A DNA stretch of 64,000 nucleotides from CAYNLK01 sp964398055. Lineage in GTDB: Bacteria; Chloroflexota; Anaerolineae; 4572-78; J111. The stretch covers positions 1 to 64,000 of the forward strand of contig CAYNLK010000017.1 in NCBI GenBank assembly GCA_964398055.1, read 5' to 3'. The first letter of the stretch is position 1. Each line of letters opens with the position of its first letter. Made by a program: the position numbers and the translations under genes. Below are positions 25,417 to 32,439 of this stretch, one piece after another. Under the pieces are notes generated by a model. It saw only the letters and a program-made list of their open reading frames with translations, did no database searches and was not told where the DNA came from.

Positions 25417-26739
25417 ATGGCGACGGAAGTGCTGGTTCCCCCTTTGGGGCAGACGGTTGACACGGTGACGCTGGTCACCTGGTACAAAAAAGAAGGCGAG
25501 TTGGTGGCCCAGGGCGACATGCTGTTCGCCATCGAAACCGACAAAGCCACGCTGGATGTAGAAGCGCCGGCCAGCGGTCTACTGCGACGGGTCGCCGCCC
25601 AACCCGGCGATCAAGTCCAGGTGCTCAGCGCCATTGCCCTGATAACCGCGCCGGCCGAGGTTATCGCTGCGGCTCAAACTCCGCCTGTTCCCGAGCCGGT
25701 CACGCCGCCTGATGTGGCTGGTGCGACCGGGCAAAAGGACGATAAGGGCCGGCGCAGCCGACTCTTTATCTCGCCGCGGGCGCGCCGGCTGGCCGAGGCG
25801 CACCAAGTTCCGCTCACTGAACTTCAAGCCACCGGCCCGGAAGGGGCCATTGTCGAGCGAGACGTACGGGCCTATTTGGAGCAGCAGCCAACCCCGGCCA
25901 TCACCCCGGTCGCTCGTCGCATGGCCGAAGAGTCCGGGCTGGATTGGCGTAACCTGACCGGCAGCGGGCTGGGCGGCCGGATCGTGAGCGAAGACATCAG
26001 CCGGATTGTGGCCGCGGCTGAACCGGCCGCCGCCGTGACTGAATCCGGGCCGGATGAGGCCGACACAGTTGAAATCATTCCCCTGCGCAGCATCCGGGCC
26101 GTCATTGCCGAGCGTATGGCGCAAAGCGCCTCGACCACCGCCCCGGTCACCCTCACTACCGAGGTCGACGCCACGGCTTTGGTTGAGTTGCGCCGGCAGT
26201 TGATTCAAGAGGGATCCCCACTCTCCTACAACGATCTGTTCCTCTATATCCTGGCCCGGGCGCTGCGAGATCATCCCCGACTCAATGCCTCGATTGAGGG
26301 GGAGGTCATCAAGGTGTGGCGACGAATCAATATCGGTTTGGCCACAGACACAGAGCGAGGCTTGCTGGCGCCGGTAGTCCGGGATGTGGACCGTAAAGGG
26401 CTGCACCAACTCGCCGCAGAGACCCAGGCCCTGGTCAAGCGGGCCCAAAGTGGGCAATGCACTCCCGACGAGTTGCGCGGCGGCACCTTTACCCTCACCA
26501 ACCTGGGCATGTTCGGAATTGACGCCTTCACGCCGCTCATCAATCTGCCGGAGTGCGCCATCCTGGGCGTGGGGCGCATCAAAAAACAGCCGGTCATGAG
26601 CGGTGATGAAATTATGGGGCGGCATATGGTCTGGTTGAGTTTGACCTTTGACCATCGATTAGTGGATGGGGGGCCGGCGGCGCGTTTCTTACAGCGAGTG
26701 GGGCAATTAGTCGAACGTCCTTACTTACTTCTAACCTAA
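25417..26739 (+). CDS. Dihydrolipoamide acyltransferase E2 with two E3-binding-like domains
   Basis: A 440-residue E2. The lipoyl domain (1-76) carries the lipoylated Lys43 in ETDKATLD. After a Pro/Ala linker, two peripheral-subunit-binding motifs follow: ISPRARRLAEAHQVPL, ending GPEGAIVERDV (about 115-150), and ITPVARRMAEESGLDW, ending GLGGRIVSEDI (about 160-197). The catalytic domain contains DHRLVDGG (His413, Asp417). Most bacterial E2s have one such binding domain. A ribosome-binding site AAAGGGAGG lies just upstream of ATG 25417. It is the last gene of the SorC-led unit. A hairpin lies 62 bp after its stop. Confidence 0.93.
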   Translation: MATEVLVPPLGQTVDTVTLVTWYKKEGELVAQGDMLFAIETDKATLDVEAPASGLLRRVAAQPGDQVQVLSAIALITAPAEVIAAAQTPPVPEPVTPPDVAGATGQKDDKGRRSRLFISPRARRLAEAHQVPLTELQATGPEGAIVERDVRAYLEQQPTPAITPVARRMAEESGLDWRNLTGSGLGGRIVSEDISRIVAAAEPAAAVTESGPDEADTVEIIPLRSIRAVIAERMAQSASTTAPVTLTTEVDATALVELRRQLIQEGSPLSYNDLFLYILARALRDHPRLNASIEGEVIKVWRRINIGLATDTERGLLAPVVRDVDRKGLHQLAAETQALVKRAQSGQCTPDELRGGTFTLTNLGMFGIDAFTPLINLPECAILGVGRIKKQPVMSGDEIMGRHMVWLSLTFDHRLVDGGPAARFLQRVGQLVERPYLLLT

Positions 26740-26800
26740 AACCAATACTTTTCAAATAAGCGATTGAGATCGCTCCTTCAGGGCTAAAGCCAGTCGTCCA

Positions 26801-26832
26801 CCTACGTGGACGGCTTCTTTTGTCCACGTAGG
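26801..26832. repeat. Hairpin after the E2 gene
   Basis: CCTACGTGGAC (26801-26811) and GTCCACGTAGG (26822-26832) form a perfect 11-bp stem with a 10-base loop. No strong T-run follows on either side, so it may be a REP-like element rather than an intrinsic terminator. The rest of 26740-27040 is AT-rich with no gene. Confidence 0.65.
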
Positions 26833-27040
26833 CGGATATCACGGCGTACCCTTCAGGTGCAGTTTTAATCGCGTCCTTATTGATTTTTCAGCAACAGGCC
26901 TATATGTTTTTGAGTTTTTGATTTTTGTAGAATCTTGAGGAGTTTGAGATTACATCAACATCAGCAGAAGGGTATTGTTGTTGCTGACTCAGTAATGTGG
27001 AAGATCAATGTACTATACATAATGTATTTGTTGTTTACTA

Positions 27041-27175
27041 GCTCATTTTGAGCGCTATAAAATATTAAGTTCAATTTGAACTGTAGGTCAATAATAATGA
27101 TTCAATTTGAGCTATAGATTATGTCAAGTAAAGCTCATTTTGCCCTATAGATACTTTCTAAAGCTCAGTCTGAGC
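27041..27175. repeat. Five iteron-like repeats (GCTCAnTTTGAGC type)
   Basis: Five 13-bp near-palindromes start at 27041 (GCTCATTTTGAGC), 27069 (GTTCAATTTGAAC), 27100 (ATTCAATTTGAGC), 27133 (GCTCATTTTGCCC) and 27163 (GCTCAGTCTGAGC). Three are followed by CTATAG or CTATTG. Spacing is 28, 31, 33 and 30 bp, close to three helical turns, so proteins would bind on one face. The array is AT-rich and overlaps the end of the replication-protein-like gene. This is the pattern of plasmid iterons or a multi-site operator. Confidence 0.7.
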
Positions 27176-27971
27176 TATTGGTGGAATCAATCGAATCTGG
27201 CGGCAACTCGCCGCTTTCCAGCCGGGAGCGGAGGAAACCGGCCGGATTTTTCAGCCCTTTGGCCCGGCGGGTGTAGATCAGCCACTCCCGGACTCGCCCC
27301 AATTCCTCGTCCGGCTGGCCGGTTACAAAACCGGCCGCCAGGTCGGGGCTGAAATATTGCCGTAACGCCTCGGCCAGGCTGAAGGCGCCCAACTGGCGGT
27401 ACTGCTCGCTCAACTCCCGCTCCAATCGATTCAGCAGGATCAGTCGGGCTTCCTCTTCCGGCAGCCAATCCTCCGCCGGTCCTTCACCCAGGGCGTGGGC
27501 CACTGAGAAAAAACATTCCGTGCGGGCATAATTTGTTGCTCGGCCGCCGCTCATGCGTAGGTCCCGCTTGACCACCTCTTCAATCGGTACGGCCAGGTAA
27601 CCATCCTGGCATGTCAGCAGGACATGATCCTCGGCCAGTTCAAACTGGCGGATATCTTCAGCCGAAACCAAGATACTACCGGGGTAGGGATTGCTTTCGT
27701 CAGATTCTGCCGCCGCTGTGGCGCTGTCAGAGCGATTTGAGCCGGTCAAGAACAGGCTGATCTGCTTAGCCAGCACCCCGATCGACTCATCGAGTNNNNN
27801 NNNNNNNNNNNNNNNNNNNNNNNNNNNNNNNNNNNNNNNNNNNNNNNNNNNNNNNNNNNNNNNNNNNNNNNNNNNNNNNNNNNNNNNNNNNNNNNCGGGT
27901 TTGACAATCTCGTTGTAGAGATTGGCGTAGGCTTCTTGGATGGCGATGGTCTGGCGGTGATGGTTGGTCAT
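27165..27971 (-). CDS. Replication-initiator-like protein (interrupted by scaffold gap)
   Basis: The two ends of a minus-strand ORF flank a 100-N gap, so its true length is unknown; the frame across the gap is only nominal. The N-terminal piece (MTNHHRQTIAIQEAYANLYN) is 25 residues. The C-terminal piece has about 200 residues, mostly helical and acidic, and ends WLIYTRRAKGLKNPAGFLRS followed by RLESGELPPDS. That 'K-x-x-NPAGFL' closing motif resembles plasmid RepA/DnaD-like helicase-loading proteins. With the iteron array at its 3' end, a replication role is a reasonable inference. I recognise no full domain. Confidence 0.5.
   Translation of the reverse strand: MTNHHRQTIAIQEAYANLYNEIVKPXXXXXXXXXXXXXXXXXXXXXXXXXXXXXXXXXXLDESIGVLAKQISLFLTGSNRSDSATAAAESDESNPYPGSILVSAEDIRQFELAEDHVLLTCQDGYLAVPIEEVVKRDLRMSGGRATNYARTECFFSVAHALGEGPAEDWLPEEEARLILLNRLERELSEQYRQLGAFSLAEALRQYFSPDLAAGFVTGQPDEELGRVREWLIYTRRAKGLKNPAGFLRSRLESGELPPDSIDSTNSSD
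27796..27895. other. Scaffold gap of 100 Ns
   Basis: Exactly 100 N bases, the conventional placeholder for a gap of unknown size. Contigs on either side were joined by linkage, so missing sequence and even the adjacency of 26.7 kb and 28 kb should be treated with care. Confidence 0.99.
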
Positions 27972-28008
27972 TGATCGATTTGACCGCCCTCAGGCTGCCG
28001 GTCAGGTG

Positions 28009-28093
28009 TAAAAGTCACCGGTACTTTTCGTTAAAATGAAGAAACAGTCTTCAAGACGAGTGTTTAACTGGAATGTTTAAGTGCCGGTCACTT
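28009..28093. repeat. GTGCCGGTCAC-family inverted repeat, long variant
   Basis: The arms AAAAGTCACCGGTACTTTT (28009-28027) and AAGTGCCGGTCACTT (28079-28093) face each other across about 50 bp. Related hairpins are at 28510-28541, 32982-33044 and 58721-58758. Three of the four copies lie within the 28-33 kb accessory block. Confidence 0.7.
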
Positions 28094-28117
28094 CATCACT
28101 AAATTATGGAATCCTGC

Positions 28118-28146
28118 TTGACAAAAGATACGCTTTTTGTTATCAT
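28118..28146 (+). promoter_or_regulatory. Strong sigma-70 promoter of candidate small RNA
   Basis: TTGACA (28118-28123), a 17-bp spacer and TATCAT (28141-28146). No credible protein gene follows, but an intrinsic terminator lies about 140 bp downstream. Confidence 0.75.
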
Positions 28147-28152
28147 TACAAA

Positions 28153-28292
28153 TGTGTAGGAAAAAGCGCCAGGGCGCACCTTCCCCTTCCCCAGATGAAG
28201 GGGCTACTGCATCGGCGGGACTGGCACTCCCACCGTTCATCTCAATTATCGGCAAGACATCGCAAAGGAGTTGTTGGCAGCAACTCCTTTTT
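28153..28292 (+). ncRNA. Candidate small RNA (~140 nt)
   Basis: The stretch runs from the expected start site of a near-consensus promoter to an intrinsic terminator. It has internal hairpins (CCCCTTCCCCAGATGAAGGGG region near 28172-28203; GGCGGGACTGGCACTCCCACC near 28214-28234). The 120-codon ORF covering it has no ribosome-binding site or recognisable motif. It lies between the replication-protein-like gene and the transfer module. A plasmid-type antisense copy-control RNA, a 6S-like RNA or another regulator are all possible. I do not recognise the family. Confidence 0.5.
28264..28292 (+). terminator. Intrinsic terminator
   Basis: AAAGGAGTTG (28264-28273), a 7-base loop, CAACTCCTTT (28281-28290) and a run of five T's ending at 28292. 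It is a clean Rho-independent terminator for plus-strand transcription from the 28118 promoter. Confidence 0.8.
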
Positions 28293-28509
28293 GCGTTATA
28301 GAGACGTTGGCTGCGCCTCTACTCATTGCTGGACTCAGCAAGCCGCTGCGGCCCAATTGGCTGTCGAGCCACAGGCCCTATATTTAGGGTGTGAATGGCT
28401 GATAAACCACTATATCTTGCGATCCATCCATCTTACATTATAGTGCAGGATAGATAGTGAGTCAACAACCCCCGTTCTTGCAGACGCGTCCAGAATTTTG
28501 ATCAGAAAG

Positions 28510-28541
28510 GGTGACTGGCGCTTTCAGAGCGCCGGTCACTT
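28510..28541. repeat. GTGCCGGTCAC-family hairpin
   Basis: GTGACTGGCGCT (28511-28522) pairs with AGCGCCGGTCAC (28528-28539) with one mismatch across a 5-base loop. It lies just downstream of the stop of the two-helix protein at the end of the transfer-like operon, where it could act as a 3' mRNA stabiliser. Confidence 0.7.
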
Positions 28542-28548
28542 AAAAATT

Positions 28549-28917
28549 TCAAGCCACTACCTCATCATCAACGTCTTCCGGCATAGCTACCGAATCCCAC
28601 AACCCGCCGTTGTGGGCCAGGGGGGGGAGCAAATCCTGCGATTGCTGGCTGCCCCTGGGGGTGGTTTCCCAGCCCGATAGAACAGTGGGCTGAAGCTGGT
28701 AGCGGTGGTGGTGGCTGGTGCGGCTCTGGCCCAAAGCTTTGGTCCATTGCCGGTTGACCAATAAGGCCGTCAGCAGGACGGCGCTGCCAAACAGGAAGGC
28801 CCCCAACAAAAACATGCTCAATAGCCGGGCGCTTTCGCTGCTGTAAAGCGCGTAAACCAGACCGCCGCCCACAGCCAGGCCAAAAGCCAGTCCTCCTACG
28901 CCCATAAAAGTTCTCAT
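28549..28917 (-). CDS. Two-helix membrane protein of the transfer-like module
   Basis: A 122-residue protein with two hydrophobic helices (about 5-22 and 29-50) and a ~70-residue polar tail ending in an acidic patch (PEDVDDEVV). Its ATG (28917) overlaps the translocase stop as ATGA and has AGGAG eight bases upstream, so it is translationally coupled. The family is not recognised. Small membrane proteins often accompany TraB/FtsK-type transfer ATPases (Spd proteins), so an accessory role in DNA transfer is inferred from position only. Confidence 0.65.
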   Translation of the reverse strand: MRTFMGVGGLAFGLAVGGGLVYALYSSESARLLSMFLLGAFLFGSAVLLTALLVNRQWTKALGQSRTSHHHRYQLQPTVLSGWETTPRGSQQSQDLLPPLAHNGGLWDSVAMPEDVDDEVVA

Positions 28918-30191
28918 GCTCGCATCTCCTGCGCTTTGAGCCGCCGCCAATACTTAATCCGCTGCTTGAGCAGGGTGGCATAATCTCTTACTCGCATAGC
29001 CCCAGTCGTACCGCCGCCGAATTGCTCGCGGATGGCCGTGGCGCTGCTTTTGATGACCAGGGCGTAAGCCAGCCGGTCCGGGTCGATCTGCCAACCCTGG
29101 TTCGATGAGTCAAAGGCCGCGTCGCCGGCGAGTTGTTCGGGCGGGGGCGGCGCCGGTTCAAGCTCGGTTTGCGGCAGGGCCAGGTAATCGGCTTCCGTGG
29201 GCCAGGCCGCCCGGAAACGGGTAACTCGACCATTGCTGACGGCCAGCCCATCACCGTTGCCGCCCAGCTTGTCCGTAAATTGCCCCTCCACGCCGGTGGC
29301 CAGGTAAGCCTGTTCGCGGGGCAACTGAAAAACGATCCGGCTGCCAAAGTTGGCTTTGGCCAGCGAGCCGGTTCCCCCAAAGACGCTGGGATTGGCCGCC
29401 TGCGAGGCAACCACCAGATTAATGTTCAGGCCGCCGGCTAACTGGCTGAGCTGGGTCATCATCGGGCCGGTCTCCGGGTTGACCTGGGTGAGTTGAGCAA
29501 TCTCATCAATGATCACCACCAGCCGCCGCCGGGTCAACCAGTTGTCCTGCCGGCGACATTCCATCTCGGCCAGGGCGAAACGCAGCAGGTCGGCGCATTC
29601 GTCGTAGCTGGCGGCGACCGGCGCAGCCAGGTGAATCAGCCGGTTGAAAGGGCGCAGGGCCGGATCGTTCTTGGGATTGAGGATCAGAAACTGGTAGTCG
29701 TCCGGCTGGTGGGTGCGGGCCAGGCTGATAATCAGATCGGCCAGGCAGGTGGTCTTGCCGGAACGAGTTGAGCCAAAAATGGCCTTGTGCGGCGTCGACC
29801 AATCAACCCGGGCCGGCGGCCCCAGCGCCTTCTGGCCGATGGTGGCCAGGCCGGGCCGGTGATTCAGTTTCGACAGGATGACCTCCTGCCATTGGGACTT
29901 GGGCAGGGTGAATTCCACCCGCACCACGGCCAGGTCCCGGTAAATCCGGGCAAATTGGGAACCGGCAGCCAGCGCCAGGCGGTCGCTTAACCCCAATACC
30001 GTCTTGAGGTCCTCATCCCGAATCTGGAGCGTCACGGTCACGCACTGTGGCCCGACCACGGGCGGCCCCAGAAAGCGAAACGGCACCCCCCCGGCCAACC
30101 TGACCCGGCGACCAAAGGGCGGCCGCCGTTGGCTGGCGTCGCTATGGCGCAGAACATAAGCGATGGCTTGCAGGTAGACTCGCTGGTTCAT
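28914..30191 (-). CDS. FtsK/TraB-like DNA translocase ATPase
   Basis: A 425-residue FtsK/HerA-superfamily motor. Walker A is GSTRSGKTT (140-148, Lys146) and Walker B is RLVVIIDEIAQL (Asp229, Glu230). The FtsK-like sensor regions follow (NINLVVASQAANPSVFGG, SRIVFQLPREQAYLATG). It lacks FtsK's membrane segments and the long linker, and its C-terminus has a short helical domain (DPDRLAYALVIKSS onwards). This size and layout resemble the TraB/Tra translocases of actinobacterial plasmids and AICEs, which pump double-stranded DNA. The downstream small membrane protein and upstream DUF2637 protein strengthen that reading. Confidence 0.85.
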   Translation of the reverse strand: MNQRVYLQAIAYVLRHSDASQRRPPFGRRVRLAGGVPFRFLGPPVVGPQCVTVTLQIRDEDLKTVLGLSDRLALAAGSQFARIYRDLAVVRVEFTLPKSQWQEVILSKLNHRPGLATIGQKALGPPARVDWSTPHKAIFGSTRSGKTTCLADLIISLARTHQPDDYQFLILNPKNDPALRPFNRLIHLAAPVAASYDECADLLRFALAEMECRRQDNWLTRRRLVVIIDEIAQLTQVNPETGPMMTQLSQLAGGLNINLVVASQAANPSVFGGTGSLAKANFGSRIVFQLPREQAYLATGVEGQFTDKLGGNGDGLAVSNGRVTRFRAAWPTEADYLALPQTELEPAPPPPEQLAGDAAFDSSNQGWQIDPDRLAYALVIKSSATAIREQFGGGTTGAMRVRDYATLLKQRIKYWRRLKAQEMRA

Positions 30192-30278
30192 GGGCTACTC
30201 CCTACTCGACCCTCCCATTGGCCGGAATCAACCGATATTTGCCGGGGGCGGGGCGGTAGAGTAGGCCGGGTAGGTTTC

Positions 30279-31235
30279 CTACTCCACAGTCAGGCCGGGC
30301 CGGTGACCGTTTTGGGAGCGGTTGACCGGCTCGACCAGGCTCGCCGATGCCGGTTGCGCTCCGATTGGTGACCTGGCCACATCCCGCGGAACCGATTGAT
30401 GATTGGTTCGGCTAGTTGCGGTCACAATTTCGGGCCACAACTTCCGCTTCAGCCGGCGGCCCAGGCTGTCTGACCGGCCTAGCCGACGGCCCAACTCAGC
30501 CCCGCTGAGTTCCTGACCGGCGGCGTACCGTTCCGCCAAAATGGCCCGGGCCTGGGCCTCGATGGCCGGGCTGGTGGCCGCGCCGACCGGCCGTTTCAAT
30601 TGAGTTAAATCCCGTTTTTCCTGGCGCAAGGCGGCCAGTTCCGCTTGCAGGCGATCGGCCTGGCCGGTCAAATCTTCGACCAGCGCGCTGTGCCGTGCGT
30701 GCTGCTGTTCCAGTTGGTTCCGCCGGGCGGTCAGCTCGGCCAGACCGGTTATGAGTCTGACTCGCTCCAGCACCCGCCGCAGCAGGCGGACCAGCAGGTG
30801 CAGGGCAAATGCGGCAGCGATGGGCGGCAGGATGCCGACAAAGGCTGATACGAGCGCCGGGGCCAGGGAGTGCAGTGCCAGCAACCGGTCGAGGTTGGCA
30901 TGGGCGGCGTTGAAAAGCACCGACAACAGGGTGAAAGCAATCACCAAAGCCCAGGCATACCGGTCTCGCTCCTGGCGCAGCTCGGCCCAAAGCACGTTTA
31001 GTGAGGCGACTACGGCCAGGGCATCCAGGGTCAGGGGCCACAGCCAGGTCAGCACCGGGTTGATCGACCCGGCCGCCTGGGCCAGCTCCCACAGGGCATC
31101 ATAGCTGAGGACGATCCCGGCCACAGTAACAAACAGCACGCCCAGCCCGGCGGCAGCGGTGGTACTCAGGTCGATCAGGTTGTCGGTGGTGAGCCGCCGG
31201 CTGGGCCGGGTTGATAGAGTCGATTTTGTGATCAT
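30279..31235 (-). CDS. DUF2637 / SpdA-like membrane protein
   Basis: A 318-residue protein with four predicted membrane helices in residues ~20-155, including WLWPLTLDALAVVASLNVLW, the hallmark of DUF2637 proteins found on actinobacterial mobile elements. A coiled-coil follows (about 165-215, ARRNQLEQQHARHS, ALRQEKRDL). Then comes an HTH-like segment (GAELGRRLGRSDSLGRRLKR). ATG 31235 follows GAGGTG by five bases, so I prefer it to a longer ORF. It precedes the translocase by 87 bp. In Streptomyces elements, such proteins accompany spread and transfer genes. Confidence 0.78.
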   Translation of the reverse strand: MITKSTLSTRPSRRLTTDNLIDLSTTAAAGLGVLFVTVAGIVLSYDALWELAQAAGSINPVLTWLWPLTLDALAVVASLNVLWAELRQERDRYAWALVIAFTLLSVLFNAAHANLDRLLALHSLAPALVSAFVGILPPIAAAFALHLLVRLLRRVLERVRLITGLAELTARRNQLEQQHARHSALVEDLTGQADRLQAELAALRQEKRDLTQLKRPVGAATSPAIEAQARAILAERYAAGQELSGAELGRRLGRSDSLGRRLKRKLWPEIVTATSRTNHQSVPRDVARSPIGAQPASASLVEPVNRSQNGHRPGLTVE

Positions 31236-31267
31236 GCTGCACCTCGTGATGTTAAGGAATTGGGAGA

Positions 31268-32179
31268 TTAGGATACTGTTGGCCGGGAATCTCCAATCCC
31301 CCAATCTTCAGTCTCCTCATAAAAAAGATCAAATTCGGTCGATTTGAATGGGGGGGCCACTTTGTTCTTTTTGATCGTAGCCCGGATGCGCACGCCGATG
31401 ACCTGGCCGCCCGATTTGATGGCCTGCACCCGGCGCAGATCGATGCTGACCGAGGCGTGAAAACGGAGAGCCAGGCCACCGGTGGGCTGCTGCGACCCTT
31501 GGGGGCCGAACAGGATATCCGGTTGGCAGCGCAGTTGGTTGGTAAAGATCAACAGAGCGTGGTGTTGCCGGATTGGACCCGCCAGCTTGCGCAGAGCCTG
31601 GCTCATCAGCCGGGCCTGCAAGCCGGCGTGGTTGTCGCCCATCTCCCCTTCCAGCTCGGCCCGGGGCAGCAAAGCGGCGGCGCTGTCAATGACGACTACC
31701 TCGACGCCGGCCCGCACCAGGGCCTCGGCAATTTCCAGGGCTTCCTCGGCGGTGGCCGGCTGGGCCAGGTAGAGACGATTCAAATCTACGCCGCAGTTGA
31801 CGGCGTGGCCAGGGTCGAGGGCATGTTCGGTATCGATGAAGGCGCACCCCCCTCCAACTCCCCCCCTATCAGGGGAGGGAGGGTGTGCCTGCGCTTGAGC
31901 AATGACGTGCAGGCAGAGGGTGGTTTTGCCGGAACCTTCAGGGCCGTAGATGTCGATGATGCGGCCGCGGGGCAGGCCGCCGACGCCGAGGGCCAGGTCC
32001 AGGCTGGGGAAACCGGTTGGAATCGTCTCTGGTCGGAGCGGCGCGGCCTGGCCCAATTTTACGACCGCGCCCGGGCCAAAGCGGCGGCAGATTTCATCGA
32101 GCGCCAGATGCAAAGCTGGATCGCAGCCGTTGCGACCGTTCAGAGTAAGGGTGAGTTGTCCGCGCGTTGCCTGGCGCAT
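31268..32179 (-). CDS. RecA-like recombinase paralogue with in-frame repeat and short C-terminus
   Basis: A 303-residue RecA homologue with Walker A GPEGSGKTT (Lys85), TEHALDPGHA, VVVIDSAAALLPRAELEGEM and LIFTNQLRCQPDILFGP. Two oddities are visible. Between HVIAQAQ and GCAFIDTEHA lies an extra Pro/Gly-rich stretch (about residues 99-110), encoded by a palindromic C/G-run repeat. The C-terminal domain stops after FDLFYEETED, about 40-60 residues short; its last codons come from a GATTGGAGATT-like repeat. AGGAGGTGA precedes ATG 32179. It is probably an accessory rather than the housekeeping RecA, coupled to transfer or replication genes. Activity is uncertain. Confidence 0.85.
   Translation of the reverse strand: MRQATRGQLTLTLNGRNGCDPALHLALDEICRRFGPGAVVKLGQAAPLRPETIPTGFPSLDLALGVGGLPRGRIIDIYGPEGSGKTTLCLHVIAQAQAHPPSPDRGGVGGGCAFIDTEHALDPGHAVNCGVDLNRLYLAQPATAEEALEIAEALVRAGVEVVVIDSAAALLPRAELEGEMGDNHAGLQARLMSQALRKLAGPIRQHHALLIFTNQLRCQPDILFGPQGSQQPTGGLALRFHASVSIDLRRVQAIKSGGQVIGVRIRATIKKNKVAPPFKSTEFDLFYEETEDWGIGDSRPTVS
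31845..31887. repeat. C/G-run palindromic repeat inside the recA-like gene
   Basis: CACCCCCCTCC, then AACTCCCCCCCTATCAGGGG, then AGGGAGGGTGTG: an imperfect inverted repeat of the CCCTCCCC...GGGGAGGG kind often dispersed between genes. Here it is in frame and adds about 12 residues to the protein. Confidence 0.7.
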
Positions 32180-32182
32180 GGC

Positions 32183-32344
32183 TCACCTCCTGGAACGGGC
32201 CGTTTCAGCCGGAGAAAGGGGCTGACCCGCACCCCAACTCAGAGGTAGAGGCGTTTTCCAGAGCGTTGGTCGAGCTAATGGGGACGGGGCGGCCGGGGCC
32301 GGTTGCCTCAAAAGGGTAATCTGTGGTAAAATAGAAATACGCAT
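32183..32344 (-). CDS. Small leader-like ORF upstream of recA-like gene
   Basis: A 53-codon ORF (RISILPQITLLRQPAPAAPS start) with an excellent AGGAGGTATC before ATG 32344. Its stop codon TGA lies within the ribosome-binding site (AGGAGGTGA) of the recA-like gene, three bases before that start. This spacing suggests translational coupling. The product is Pro/Arg-rich without recognised domains. It may be a leader peptide or a small element-encoded protein. Confidence 0.5.
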   Translation of the reverse strand: MRISILPQITLLRQPAPAAPSPLARPTLWKTPLPLSWGAGQPLSPAETARSRR

Positions 32345-32369
32345 GATACCTCCTGGTGTCGTGTGGGGG

Positions 32370-32409
32370 CCGCCGCCGGAACCGGGCGCCAACCTTATAC
32401 CGGCGGCGG
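32370..32409. other. GC-rich hairpin flanked by a T-run
   Basis: CCGCCGCCGG (32370-32379) and CCGGCGGCGG (32400-32409) form a perfect 10-bp stem with a 20-base loop, followed on the plus strand by TCTTTTTTAT. It looks like a plus-strand terminator, but no plus-strand gene precedes it. On the minus strand it sits in the leader of the 53-codon ORF and recA-like gene, where it could act as an attenuator. Confidence 0.45.
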
Positions 32410-32439
32410 TCTTTTTTATCGTATCTATCCCTCTAATTA

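Noticed and set aside
27041..27175. CRISPR interpretation of the five repeats
   Set aside because: Units are only 13 bp, palindromic and degenerate, with about 18-bp spacers that partly share CTATAG; this is iteron/operator-like.
28081..28443. A 120-codon plus-strand ORF at the candidate RNA
   Set aside because: It starts upstream of the promoter, has no ribosome-binding site, and runs through an intrinsic terminator.
31268..32179. The housekeeping RecA
   Set aside because: The missing C-terminal domain, in-frame repeat insert and mobile-element neighbours argue for an accessory paralogue.
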